Assembly: GCF_030445035.2 (NCBI RefSeq)
Contig: NC_080683.1
Span: forward strand, 117,723,225-117,787,224
Direction: 5' to 3'
DNA length: 64,000 nt
Source of the DNA: Dasypus novemcinctus
Taxonomy: Eukaryota > Chordata > Mammalia > Cingulata > Dasypodidae
Under the pieces are notes generated by a model. It did no database searches. It was not told where the DNA came from and saw only the letters and a program-made list of their open reading frames with translations. Positions within the stretch are counted from its first letter, which is position 1; every line of letters starts with the position of its first letter. The position numbers and the translations under genes were made by a program. Positions 23,150 to 34,480 of the stretch are shown here, piece after piece.

Positions 23150-24345
23150 TAATTTTGGTTGTGGTAGCATACACAACACTAAATTTCCCATTTTAACCAC
23201 TTTTCTGTGTACAGTGCAGGGATATGAATTAAATTCCCAGTCACCACATTCACCACCATCCATTACCAAAGCTTCCATCACCGCAAGCAGAAACTCTGCA
23301 CCCGTCACGCAATAACTCCTCCCCCCAACCTCCCACCCCCTGTGACCTGGAATCTACTTTATCTCCATGAACTTGCTTATTCTAGATAGTTCATACGTGT
23401 GAGATGATACAGTATTTGTCTTTTTGTGTCTGGCTTATTTTCCTTAACCCACGTTGTTGCATGTAGTAGAACCTCATTCCTTTTTCTGGAGGAACGGTAT
23501 TCAGTCTGCGGGTGTACTGCATGTTGTTTATCTAGTCATCTGTTGACGGACACTGGGGTTGCGTCCACCTTTTGGCTGTTGTCAGTAGGCTGCTATGAAC
23601 ACTGGTTCAAGTCCCTCTTTTCAGGAATTTGGGATATGTATGAGTCAGCCAAAGGGGCACTGATGCAAAGTACCAGAACTCTGTTGGCTTTTATAAGGGG
23701 TATTTATTTGGGGTAGAAGCTTACGGTCACAAGACTTTAAAACGTCCTACTTCAGGTGCCATAAGATTTCTTGTGGCAAGAAATTGCGTAAGATTCTTAG
23801 CCAAAATCATTTGCCACATGTTGAAGCAAGGCAGGCCACATCCGCGAGGGTTCAGGCTTCCTCTTCCTTTTAAAGTCTTGGAAGTTCCCAGCTTCTTCCA
23901 ATCTCAGCTATAGCTGGCTTAAGGCTCTTCTCATTCAGGCTCAATTGCTCTGTTGTCTTCTCAAGGTCATCTGTAGACTATCAGGCTCGTCTCTGTTCCC
24001 AGGACCTCTCCTGTGTCTAATGAGCTGTCTCTCTTCCTCTGTGTTCTTCTTCTGTGTATCTACTTCCCCTGCCTTCCTTTGATTATCCTGTTATATAGCC
24101 CATGAAGGGGGCAGGGAATCAACCATTCATGCCCTGATCTTAACATAATTTAATCAAAGGCATCTCAGCTGAATCTAATACAATCAAAGGATTATCAAAT
24201 CCAGATAAACAGACCAGTTTATGAACATAATCAATATTTCTTTTTGGAATTCATAAATAATCTCAAACTGCCACAGGGTATATCCCTAGAGGTGGGATTG
24301 CCAGTCATGTGGTAAATTCTTTGTTTAACTTTCTGTGTAAGGTTT
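23150..24345 (-). mobile_element. Old LINE-1 3' end, antisense, split by an LTR
   Basis: Left part 23150-23631 has antisense L1 phrases such as AATTTCCCATTTTAACCACT, ACAGTATTTGTCTTTTTGTG (23410-23429) and CTGTTGACGGACACTGGGGT. The right part resumes at 24276 with TATCCCTAGAGGTGGGATTG. The LTR at 23637-24275 separates them. The element is decayed and inactive. Confidence 0.75.
23637..24275 (-). mobile_element. Solo LTR, MaLR-like, family A, antisense, inside an L1
   Basis: A 639-bp unit, inverted relative to its homologue at 5021-5628. Read on the minus strand it starts TGTGGCAGTTTGAGATTA and ends GGCTGACTCATACA. The L1 sequence continues on both sides, and a 5-bp near-match GGATA/GGGTA flanks the unit. 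This fixes the order of events: the LTR integrated into an existing L1. Plus-strand TCTC-rich modules in the middle are shared with other xenarthran-type LTRs only by inference. Confidence 0.78.
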
Positions 24346-26387
24346 GCCAGCTCTTTTGGTTGACATTTGCTGGAGTGCCATCGAGTGCCTAGCTCCGTGG
24401 CTCTCTGAAATACAGCTCTGTCTTTCTCAGATTTCCAGGGTCCCTTCCCAGGGCTGGAGCCCAGGGGAAGCAAATGAGACCCCACCATGGATGATCAGGT
24501 TCAGACTCTGTCTTTGTTTAACAATTTGCTTTTTTTGTTCATCATGGACTTTTTCCATTAATTTTCATTTTTTTTAAAGGTGGCATTAAACTATTCTTGA
24601 TCTTGATTACTGAGTTTTTGGCACCCCCTAAAATTTGTTTCCAAGGCCAATGCCTCACTCTCCTCACCCTGGTTCCTGCCCTGCCCTCCCCATCTTGTCA
24701 GGAAAGTTCCCCAGCTGCCCAGGCTGACCCCCTTGCCAGCCAGCCTTCTTCTCCCTCCCCAGGGTTCACAGACCATTTGTTCCGCAGGCCCTTGGTCGCC
24801 ACCCTGCTTTGCGCAGGGCCGAGCCATGCCCGCCGTCAGGGTGATGGGCCCTTCCCCCCACGCTTGGCTGGGTCGGTAAGCCTCCTCCTCCCAGGCACCC
24901 CAGCCGGGAGTACTGGGGTTTCCCTGGCGGCTCCTCCCAGCCCCCACCCTCTTACTGCAGGGGGCCAGGCCACCAGCTGCAACGCAGCAGGCCTGTCAGG
25001 GGTCTGACCCTGTGCCGGCCAACGCTCAGTCCAAACACACAGGTCTGGGGTGTTTGCTTAGCAACCCAGTGCCCCCGTATATGGGGCACTAATGACAGGG
25101 GCAGTTTCTGGCCTCTTCATCACGATTGTCTTCTGTGTGTCTCCTAATGGGCAGCCTTTCTTACTTCCTCGTCCTCCCCGCCCTGTAGGCCTGAGCTGAC
25201 CTTTCCTAGAGACCTCCCTCACCTTCCCAGGGAGAAGTGAGCCTCTCTCCTGCTGCCCCCGCTCCGCCCTTTCCATAGTCCCCTTGTGGCCCTGACCAAC
25301 CAGGCAGGCAGTTGCTCCAGGGTCTGTGCCTAGACTCTGTCTTCAGGGAGCCCCCCGTGCATTACTCCTCTTTGGATCCCCTAGCTCAGCGCCCTGTAAG
25401 TGTTTAAGAGGCAGGCTCCCTCCAAAGTGGGCATGGCACGCGGGAAGGCTGCGCCCACCCTTCCCGGAGCCCTGGGCACCTCAGTGCCAGGAAGCCCCCA
25501 GGTCACAGCAGGACATGAAGCCATTAAGGGACTCCCCGAGGCGCTCTGCTGGCCTGGAGCCATTAGCAGTGACCCTCAGGCTGGCTTTACCCGGTGCCCC
25601 TTTGGGAGCAGTCCCAGCCGTTCCTCCAGCCATGGACCAGCTGCCATTTTGCTTCCTTCTCTGGGATTCTCCAGCGGCGACCTCAGCCTAGTAACCCTTC
25701 CCCGGCCAGTTGCATTTTCCGGAAAGGCCCTAACGGCTTCCCGCGTGTCCTGGTGTGTGTCCCCCACTGTCTTCTGTCTCTCCCCACTGCTGAGCCCCTG
25801 CTTAGCCCCTGCCTCCTCCTGCCTCCCTGGTCCAGGCCTTGATTTGGGGACCTCCTGATGAGTCAAGCCAGGTGGAGACGAATCACCTGCCTGGTGCTTG
25901 TGAGAGGTATCGGCCATGGCTTCCATTCTTTTCAGGGTTTAATTTGAATTGGCTTTGATGCTGCATTTATCTATTGTAGTGCTTTATTAATAGTTTGGTA
26001 CTCTGAAGCCTGGAGCATGTATGAATTTATTTTTTGTTGGGTTGCTTTTTTAAAAAAAATTTATACTTCAATTTTTTATTTCCAAAGTGATATTTACCTG
26101 GAAACATTGCAAACAATATGGATTTTTTCAAACAAGTCATTTTTAGGACATTTTCATTATTCCAATAATAATAATGAGAAGAAACAAACAAACAATGCAT
26201 CACCTCTCAATCTCTCTGTGCTTTAATCAAAGAATAAACACATCCAAGTCAATGGGGACGAATTAGGTGGGATTTAAAACAATGAGGCCACCTAAAGCCT
26301 CAGTTGCTGTTTTGGGAAGGCAGTTTGGGTCTCACCCACCCTCTCTGCCTTTCTTTGTGTCGTGGAGAAGCGTCAGTCTCTGCGTCA

Positions 26388-27060
26388 AGAGCAGGCCCTA
26401 AGCCTCAATAGACTTGCAACTCCTACACTCTGGTTTATTGGACTTACCCCACTCACCTAACATGGAGGTGAAGAAGGTCAACCACCACACCAGGGACCCA
26501 AGAGTGCCTGCAACTGCAAGCAGGAGAATTGCATCCAGCATCCATGTGGAATCTAAGCCCCCTCTTGATATAGATGTGGAGTGGACACAACCATTCCAGG
26601 GTCCACAGGATGGAGGACAGGTTTAGTGTGGACTTACTGATATTCTAATAACTATTGTGATTAGTAATCGAAGAAAATGTGGCATTGGTGTGGAGAAAGT
26701 GGCCATGGTGGCTGCTGGGGGTAGGGAGTGGGAGGAAGAGATGTGATGTGGGGGCATTTTCGGGGGTTGGAGTTGTCCTGGGTGGTGCTGCAGGGACAGT
26801 TACTGGACATTGTATGTCCTCCCATGGCCCACTGGGTGGACTGTGGGAGAGTGTGGGCTATGGTGTGGACCATTGACTATGAGGTGCGGCGCTGCTCAGA
26901 GATGTATTCAGCAAGTGCAATGAATGTCTCATGATGATGGAGGAGGTTGTTGTTATGGGCAGAGGAGTGGGATGAGGGGGGTGGGGTTATTTGGGGACCT
27001 CCTATTTTTTTAATGTAACATTAGAAAAATAAGGAAAGGAAAAAAAACAGAGAGAGAGAA
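26388..27060 (+). mobile_element. LINE-1-like 3' end (5'-truncated), sense
   Basis: Homologous over several hundred bases to the inverted segment at 55422-56412. Shared phrases include GGAGGTGAAGAAGGTCAAC (26464-26482), GGACAGTTACTGGACATTGT (26794-26813) and TCCCATGGCCCACTGGGTGG (26821-26840). It ends TTTAATGTAACATTAG and an A-rich tail. The repeated 3' end, tail and variable 5' truncation are typical of LINE-1. Calling it L1 3' UTR is an inference; it may be another non-LTR family. Two short frames (26414-26626, 26679-26876) have counterparts in the other copy. Confidence 0.65.
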
Positions 27061-27074
27061 AAAAAGAGGAAGCC

Positions 27075-27237
27075 CAGGCCTACGGGTGGGGTATGTGGGA
27101 ACCTCTTATATGTTTTTAATGTAACATTTTTTGTGATCTATGTATCTTCAAAAAAAACAATAAAAAAATAAATGCTCATAAAAAAATGAAAAACCAACCA
27201 AATAAAAGTACAAAGATCTTAGGCAGAAAAAAAAAAA
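27075..27237 (+). mobile_element. Short 5'-truncated LINE-1-like 3' end
   Basis: The element has ATGTTTTTAATGTAACATTT (27109-27128), then TGTGATCTATGTATCTTCAA and an A-rich tail. The direct repeat AGAGGAAGCC, extended by A's, flanks it at 27065-27074 and 27238-27247. It is therefore a separate insertion into the tail of the preceding element. Related to the antisense copy at 29898-30215. Confidence 0.75.
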
Positions 27238-27250
27238 AGAGGAAGCCAGG

Positions 27251-27865
27251 TTAGCGCAGGACCCTGGCTGGCGTCCTCAGCAGGTGCCGAGCGGAGGAGA
27301 GCGGAGGAGAGATGCCGCCCAGCAGGACGGGTGCTTCCAGGGGTGCTTTGGGCTTCTTCGGGCCGGGGTGTAGACGCACCTTGAGGGCTCTCCTGCCTTC
27401 CTTTCCCGCTACCGCTACCGCTGACTTCTCAGCCGACTTCTTACAGAGCCACACAGGTGTAAATGGCTTCTGGCTCAACGGATCTCTCACTAGATCTGGG
27501 GCAAAATAAAGAATAGGAGGTGTGGGGCGCCTTGGCCAGTCCAAGCTTGGCTCATTGTCAATCTCAGAAAATTCTTTGTCTCTGCGAGCCAAGAAAGGTG
27601 TCCTGAGGCCCACGTCCTCCAGCCCCGCTGGGGTTTATCGGGGACCATAAAAAGGGGGGTGGGGCTTGCCTTGGGCAGACCTGAGCTGCCCTACCAGACG
27701 CCCGGAGTGGCACAGGAGTGGCACAGGGTCAGCGTTGGCCCCAAAATTCTGCCTGCCCGGAGGAGGTGGGCTGGGCTTGGTGCTGAAATCCACGGTAGTA
27801 AGTCGAGGTGGGTCTAGTTTCCCTTTTCCTGGCCCTGCTGCTATGGAGGACAATCTTCCTGTCAC
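27251..27865 (-). other. Unexplained minus-strand frame, two parts broken by one stop
   Basis: On the minus strand a single reading frame runs from a GTG at 27865 to 27251. It is broken only by one TAA at about 27635. The downstream part from an ATG at 27613 is 120 codons; the upstream part is 76 codons. The composition is not purely GC-driven: it contains hydrophobic and charged stretches such as PPILYFAPDLVRDPLSQKPF. I do not recognise the product. There is no poly-A tail on the expected side and no target duplication, so a processed pseudogene is not demonstrated. Chance in GC-rich DNA is the main alternative. Confidence 0.25.
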
Positions 27866-28149
27866 TTTTCTCCTAGTAGAAGTGATAATTCTCTGCTATT
27901 CCCAACTTGCAGGCAGCTCCCTGGTCTGTTATCTACTAGCCTGGAAGCCAGCCCTAATGGGCTGTTGTTCTATTTCCTTCGATAAGGAAGACCTACAATT
28001 AGCTGTCCATGACAAAGCTCCTCCTTGGTAATGGCTTCAGGCCTGAAAGCATTTCTTAAAGGATGCAGTCAATTAAAGAAGTGCTGGGAGAGGCAGGCGT
28101 CTGGGCTTAAGGGATACTTTGGGATGTGGGCAAGATCTCCCTGTTTATT

Positions 28150-28390
28150 AGAATCAGCAAATTCATAGAGACAGAAAGTCGATCGGAGGTTTCCAAGGGC
28201 TGGCGTGGGGGGAAATGGGGAGCTGCCACCTAAGGGGGACAGAGTTGCTGATTTGGGGTGATGGAAGAGTTTTGGTAATAGATGGCGGTGATGGTGGTAC
28301 AACCTAGTGCACGACACCACTGGATCATACATTTAAAAATGGTTAAAATGGGAAATTGTGTATTATGTTACCACAGTATTTTTTAAAAAG
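28150..28390 (+). mobile_element. Old LINE-1 (L1M-type) 3' UTR end, sense
   Basis: Contains GACAGAAAGTCGATCGGAGG, GGGGTGATGGAAGAGTTTTG (28256-28275), ACATTTAAAAATGGTTAAAA (28328-28347) and ACCACAGTATTTTTT at the end. This order matches the 3' UTR end of old eutherian L1s. Diverged and inactive. Confidence 0.75.
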
Positions 28391-29897
28391 ACGTTAGTGT
28401 TTCCAGGCCAGCTGACTGCTGACAGGGACCTGCAGCAGCTCTGCCTCCTCCCTTTGTGACAAGTGGCTGAGTCTTTATTGTACAGCCTTGGGTTTGAAGG
28501 GAGGTGCCAGAAGGAAACAACTCCAGTCAGAACTCTTGCTTCTTTGGCCTCTTCCTTCCTTTTGAGTGGAGTGGAGGAAAGTTTTTTGCTGTGCACGTTT
28601 TGCTATACATGGTTTCCATGATTAAACTGTGCCTTACAGGCCATTTAGGTCCAGATTTCCTGTCTTACTTTCCAAGTATGCCCCCGAGAAATGTTTGTTT
28701 TGAAGGATTCCAGAAGCGGATTCCAAGGTAGGGGCAGGAAACAGCGCAGGGCTGCAGTAATGTATGTGGCGCCGTGAGGTGCATGTCCCCCTTTTGTCAC
28801 CCGCTAGGATTTTCTGCTAGGGGAGGCATGCTGCAAAGAGTAGAATCGTATTTGGTTTCCTTAGAAATTAACCAGTTTGCATTTTATTTTACTGTTTATT
28901 TGTGCTTAGTTGAGTTGTTATAAGTCATTAGGACAATGCAAATGCACAATGCCTTGCTGTATGTTTTTCAAGGTAAGACCAATAAGTTTGAGACAGGAGG
29001 ACCTCATTTTACCTTTTTAATACTCCTACTTTGTCAATACGGTGCTTCTTAATATGCTTCATATCGTTATATCCACGTTTTCCCAGCTAAACTTGGGTCA
29101 CGTACGGACACAAGTTAGAAGTTCGGGAGCCCTCGCTCTGCAACGGGGGCTCCTCTACATGCCGTATCTGCTGGTCTCCCTTCACCCGGCAGCAGTTCTT
29201 GGGGAGAGGGGGACACCGAGGCTTCCAGAGGGTTCCAGCCGGCCGCGCGCCTTCAGCCAACCAGGGGCAGGGCCTGGGCTCGGAGGCCCCAAAGCTCAGG
29301 CTCTTCGCCCTTCCACTCAGTTACCTCTAACATCATTTGCGTGAACACCCTCCTTTAGGTGCTCTCATTTGTAATTTGTTCATGGGAACAATTGAGATAT
29401 ATAAAATTAAGTTTGATGTGGCAATTTATTTGATGATGCTTCCTGAAGGAAGGAACTCAGAAAATCTGCTGTGTTCAGACCTTACTCATTCATAGGTTCA
29501 ACTAGATACCACTGGAGCGTGAAGTCACACTGAACTGAAACAACCTTAAATGCCATGTCCAGGAGCTGGAGTTTTTAAAAGAGGGCCTCGGGCTGGGGGG
29601 GCCCTGCGTCATCAGAGCCCGGGAGGTAGTGTGTGCAGGAAATGGCCGAAATTGACTTGTCCTCTGTAAGGCCGAAGGAGGCCTTGGGATAAAAGAGACT
29701 CCGGTGGGGAAGCCACGTGATTATGCAATTAAATCACGACCCCTACCTTCCCGTGTTCTGCTGGCTTGATGGGGAGAGGGGCGGGGAGGCATGTACGGTG
29801 GGCTTTTCAGGGAGGGTGAAGGGGGGGAGCCTGCAGGATGGCAGAGGGGAGCCTGGAGCAGGGCGTTGGAGGGGGCGTCCAGACCCCACCATATTTT

Positions 29898-30215
29898 TTT
29901 GTTTTTTTGTTTTTTTTTTAACACATTTAAAAAAATTAAAAGTAATAGATCACACAGAACTGCATTAAAAAAACTTAAGGGGTTCCCATATAACCCACTC
30001 CCCACCCCCCACCCCCATCATTTTTGTAAATTGTATGTTTTTGAAGATACATATATCACAAAAAATGTTACATTAAAACACATAAGAGGTTCCTGCTGAC
30101 AGGTAATGTTTAAGCATTCGTTTTCTATTGCACTTTCCTCATTTATTTTTGAGTCATTTTTTGTTGCAGTGAGTTTAAATAATTGTTCTTTCATTCACTT
30201 CTCCAGTGTTCACCT
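29898..30215 (-). mobile_element. LINE-1-like 3' end, antisense
   Basis: An 11-bp target duplication, CACCATATTTT, is present at 29887-29897 and 30216-30226. At the left is the T-rich complement of the tail. GAAGATACATATATCACAAA (30043-30062) is the complement of the 3' end seen at 27129-27150. A 5'-truncated insertion of the same or a closely related family. Confidence 0.75.
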
Positions 30216-31109
30216 CACCATATTTTGAGTGGGAGCAGACCTTGGCTAATTTTCAGGCCCAAGAGAACTTGTGTCTTTTCCTGACATTGTAACTGGCTGC
30301 TTGCTTGCTTGATTTTGCCGTTTTGTGTGTTTTCTGTATCTGTCAGTCGGTAACAAAAACAAAAGGGGCCCTGTATGCTCGCCACCAAGCCCCCTGGCCT
30401 AGAAGCAGCCGTGGGGCCGTGTCCAGCTGTGCGTGGGGCGGGGAAGGGGCAGGGGAGGGAGGGCCGGGGGCTGAGGGTCCCAGGCTCCGGCCGGGGGGGC
30501 CCCCCATGGGGCCCCCACTTCAGCTTCAGCTCTGAAATAAAGCCAGATGCAGGAGGCAGGGCCAGTCTCACGAACTGGCTGCAAAGGGCGGGAAAGTGCT
30601 CCTGTGTTTCAGAGAGTAAACACGAGGGGCTACAGCCAACAGGAGATTTAACAGGAAAACAACCCCGGCTGGTTGTGGAGGTGTCGCCGTGGGCAGCCAG
30701 TCCTGGGGACGCCTTTAAATATTTGTCCGAGGTGATGTCCGAGATGGGGCCTGGGGGGGGGTGAGCAGTGGAAGACGGTGGGTGGGGCAGGAGCTGGGGG
30801 AGAGGCAGTGGGCGGGTGGGGCAGGAGCCCTGGCCTGCGGACCCAGCACCTCCTGCCCGTTGCCCCCTGTGCTGCGAGTTGGGGACACAGTGAGGCGCAG
30901 TCACACCTGCCGAGGCGCAAGTAGGCTCGCCTCCCCTCGGGCCCCGACTCGTCCACCAGCGGGGCGCCGTGGGGTTTCAGGGCCCGCGTTCACTGCAACC
31001 CCGTGCTGCCTCGGGGCTGCTGGGCGCCAGCCCTCAGCATTGGGTGCCCCGGGATGCGGCTCCAGGGGCTCCTCTCTCACACTGGTGCAAGTCAAGAACT
31101 TCCTGCCTC

Positions 31110-31290
31110 TGATTTTTTAAAATTAGCTCAACTCCACCATTTAATGAGCTAAAATTCACCATCCTGTGACTTGCAGCACATTCCCAACATGGTGCAATTC
31201 CAGAACATTTTCATCTCCCCAAAAGGAAACCCCGTACCCGTTCCGGAGTTGCTCCCCGTTCCTCGCTCCCCCCAGCCCTCAGCAGCCACG
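31110..31290 (-). mobile_element. Old LINE-1 3' UTR fragment, antisense
   Basis: ACATGGTGCAATTCCAGAAC (31187-31206), ATTTTCATCTCCCCAAAAGG and AACCCCGTACCC are the familiar antisense phrases of L1M 3' UTRs. Confidence 0.65.
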
Positions 31291-31774
31291 TGTCTGTCTC
31301 CTGCGCTGGACTTGGTGCTCTGGCTTCCTCTGACCTCACCGCCTTCCACCGAGGCTTGGAGCGGCTCCAGCCGTTGCCGGCCACGAGCAGAAGCAGCCCT
31401 GGGACAAAGCCGGCGTGTAGAGGGTAGGTGTGCACACAGGTGGAAAAAGCCTAACTGTGGAGTCACCCAGACCTGGGGCCACCCACCTCCTGGCTCAGGC
31501 GCATGGCGAGGTGCATTTTCTGCGACTGGCAGCAGAAGCCCCAACAGGTCCCCTCTGCATGAGTGGAAACTGATAAACAGAGAGGGAGGAGAGCACTTCC
31601 AGGGCAGGGGAGCTGGGCACTCTCGTCCCACCGCCCTGAATTACTGATTTTCTTGTGTGCAGAATCTTCACACCCAAGACCCCTGGGGCAGTGTGCCTAC
31701 CCCACGATACTGACCACTGTCTATAGGAATTGTCCTGTAGACTTCCCGTGCAGCATCTTATTACAATGGCTGAG

Positions 31775-31885
31775 CGGGTTAGGCACCAGTCTTATCTCCA
31801 TTTTAATGGTAAGGAAATTGAAGCTTGAGTGACAAATCATTTGGATGAGGCTCACAGCCAATACACGATCAGCAGAAGTTCAAAT
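31775..31885 (-). repeat. MIR-like remnant, antisense
   Basis: TCTCCATTTTAATGGTAAGGAAATTGAAGC-type sequence (31795-31825) matches the antisense MIR core for the CCCATTTTACAGATGAGGAAACTGAGGC pattern. It is followed by a diverged CACAGCCAAT segment. Confidence 0.55.
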
Positions 31886-32094
31886 ACAGGGTGAATCAAA
31901 CATTGTGCTTTAAACTACTACCTTCTACTTGCTCAATGCAAAGTTGTCACTTAGAAGAGTTAGGAGTTACCATTGTCCTTTCCTTCCTTCATTACCTTTT
32001 CACCTGCCCAGTTTATACCTTTAGGAGATGTCTTGGGACAGGAGGCACCTATGTGATAACTTGAGTATTGGCTCTATTCTAGAAATAGACCTTA

Positions 32095-32560
32095 CCAGAG
32101 TGTATCAGTTATGAGTGAATTCAGCTGTAAGTACTGGAACACCTACTGGTGACTTAAAGGAGATGGGGCTTCTTTTGCTCTTAATAGGCAGCTTAGGGGT
32201 AGGCTGTCAGCTCTGATATCCTTAGGATTCTTTTGCCCTACCACAGTAATTGACTCTGTGCCACAAAATGGCTATTGTAGCTCCAGACATCACATTCCCA
32301 TCCAAGACAGGAAGAAGTCAAAATGAAAAGAGGCAGAAGGATGGTGCCAACTAAAAGGTTGGGTTTGGTGCTTTTTATTGGGAAAGCAAAGGTTTTTCCA
32401 GAGCGGCAAAGGAGGCTGGTAAAGTAGACAACGGGATGGTTGGGAAAGTCTTGGACTGAGCCTGGTCCTTCACTCAAGGCTGTCACTGTCAGCCAAAACT
32501 GAGTTGGAATCCAGTTGCTAAGGGAAGCAGTCAGGCCGCTAGCACTGCCAGCTGCACGCT
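32095..32560. repeat. Degenerate interspersed repeat, class not assigned
   Basis: The sequence ATTCAGCTGTAAGTACTGG (32118-32136), the later CTCCAGACATCACATTCCC (32281-32299) and GGAAGAAG segments resemble a common old eutherian dispersed repeat. I cannot name it reliably from sequence alone. The minus-strand frame at 32238-32564 falls inside it and has no protein signature. Confidence 0.35.
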
Positions 32561-32782
32561 TCAAAGAAGCAGAGGTGGTTAGAATTTGAAGAGGAGAAGG
32601 AGGTACCCCTGCCCTGTCGGGAAGAAGCCCGAGCCTTGCAGGAGCCCCGTGTCTGGGCTGGACACCTGCAGAGGCTCGTGTCCTCAGGCCGGCCCTTGCC
32701 TTCCCACTGCACCTTCTCCTGGAGGTCCACAGTTTCTGTTTTCACAGCTCCTTTCTCTGCTCGGTTTCTCGGTCCCATCTGT

Positions 32783-32970
32783 TTAGGCCTGAATTGTGTC
32801 CCGCCCCAAAAGACACATTCAAGCCCTGACTCCAGTCCCACGAACGCGATCCTACTTGGAAATAGGGTCCCTGAAGATGTGATTCATTAAGAGGAGGGCA
32901 AACTGGATTAAGGTGGGCCCCGAGCCAACGCGACTGGTGTCATTTCTCCAACAGGGGGAAGGGGACGCGG
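32783..32970 (+). mobile_element. MLT1/MaLR LTR fragment, sense
   Basis: Begins TTTAGGCCTGAATTGTGTCC and continues with ACATTCAAGCCCTGACTCC, TGGAAATAGGGTCCCTGAAG and GGATTAAGGTGGGCCC. This is the order of the 5' half of an MLT1-type LTR. The 3' half merges into CpG-rich sequence and is not recognisable. Confidence 0.75.
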
Positions 32971-33740
32971 AGAGGACACGGCCACGTGGTGGAGGCAGGG
33001 CTGAGCCACCAGCCCAGGCCGGCAGGCCTCCGCCAGACCTCCCGGCTGCCGAGGGAGCGTGGCCCGGCAGCCCTGTCCCCTCCGAGCGCCGAGGCGGGGG
33101 GCTCACCCGGGGTGCCCTGTCACAGCCACCCTGGCGCACAAACACCCCATCCTTTAGAAGGAGGTACAAGGCTAGAACCTTCCTGGGACTTGGGGGGCCG
33201 AGGCGAAGAGAGAGCCAGTGACACGCCCAGGGTCGCCCCTTTGCTTCGTTGGCCAGAACTGAACCCCAGGTCCCCAGGAGCGGGGCAGGGCCCTCGATGG
33301 TGCCTCTGCTCTCTGCGGTATCCAGTCACTCAGAGCCTCTGCTTGACCAGTCAGAGGCCTGGCTGCACGCCCGGGCGTTCAGCTGCCGGCTCCCCAGCAG
33401 GGGGGGCTCCTGCTCCGGGGGATCCACTGGGTGCAGCCGGCCTGTGCGCGCCCACGAGGCCCTCTGCGTCCCTGGGCAGGGGCAGCCACACGTTCTGGCT
33501 TTGAGGGCGGCGATGGGTGAGTGCCACCTAAGCTGGGGCTGGTTTGCCCTGTCTTTCAGCAGCAGGGCTCCTGGTCATTTTGATCCTGGCCTGCAGGTCC
33601 CTGCCTGGCTGGCTGGAACGGAGAATGCCTGGTGCCCTCTGACTCGCTGGGCAAGGCGGTGTGGACCAGCGCACCCCAGCGCAGCTTCCCCTGGCGGGAA
33701 GAGCGTGTCGCGTCGCCGCAGTAACTGGGCATCTGTGCTG
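32910..33740. other. Intragenic CpG-rich block in intron 2
   Basis: CpGs are markedly frequent here compared with the surrounding intron, especially at 32920-33120 and 33365-33490. The block includes the end of an MLT1 fragment and a MIR-like segment. It has open frames on both strands (32986-33504 and 33249-33812 plus), none with a recognisable domain. It could be an orphan CpG island or an alternative promoter, or simply GC-rich decay products. Confidence 0.45.
33140..33285 (-). repeat. MIR-like remnant, antisense
   Basis: CCCATCCTTTAGAAGGAGG (33146-33164), CCAGTGACACGCCCAGGGTC (33214-33233) and GAACTGAACCCCAGGTCCCC (33257-33276) follow the antisense MIR order. Confidence 0.65.
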
Positions 33741-34067
33741 CAGGCTTCTGGGGGTGCAGATGCATACTCTTTACATTTTCTTCATTTTAGGGACCCCTCC
33801 CCTAGCTATTAGGATGGAAAATGAGCCGAGGGTGCTTTTATAGTGTGTGGAAGGAGGGCATCTTTCCTTTCCTCAAGGTACATAGTAGGGCCTTGCCGCT
33901 AAAAGCAAACATTTGTGCAGAATAATAATTCTAGTATTTTAAATTTTGTCTCTCTGGTTATTTGATAAATTTATTGAGGAATTCCCCTTTTCCTCTACGT
34001 GGAGATCTTTAACCTTCAGGATCTTAGCTTGTTTTCGCTGATTTGGGAACAGATCTTCATGTACTTA

Positions 34068-34480
34068 TTTTTTTTTTAAGACTTACTTACTTTATTTCTT
34101 TCTCTCCCCCCCTGTCCCCTTGTCTATGCTCTGTGTCCATTCACTGTGTGTTCTTCTGTGTCCTCTTGCATTATCAGGCAGCACTGGGAAACTGCATCTC
34201 TTTTTTGTTGCATCATCTAGCTGCATCAGCTCTCCGTGTGTGCGGCACCACTCCTGGGCGGGATGAACTTTGTTCATATGAGGTGGCTCTCCTTGTGGGG
34301 CACACTCCTTGTGTGTGAGGTTCCCCTATGCAGGGACACCCCTGCGTGGCATAGCACTCCTTGTGCGCGGCAGCACTGCACATGGGCCAGCTCTACACGG
34401 GTCAGGAGGCCCTGGGTATAGAACCCTGGGCCCTCCATATGGTAGGTGGATGCTCTAGCAGTTGAGCCACATCTGCTTCC
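34068..34480 (-). mobile_element. Long tRNA-derived SINE (DAS-like), antisense
   Basis: Inverted ~413-bp SINE: T-rich tail at left, head complement CAGTTGAGCCACATCTGCTT at right. Imperfect target duplication TTCA(T/C)GT(A/G)CTT lies near 34056-34066 and 34482-34492. The middle shares the CTCCTTGTGGGGCACACTCC-type module with the copy at 20614. Confidence 0.88.

Noticed and set aside
24597..25926. Cluster of GC-rich frames on both strands as a possible gene
   Set aside because: Several frames overlap in conflicting phases, and there are no splice-linked conserved blocks or known motifs.
30215..31120. 229-residue minus-strand frame and overlapping plus-strand frames
   Set aside because: Proline/glycine-rich composition typical of GC-rich DNA, mutually overlapping frames, no domain.
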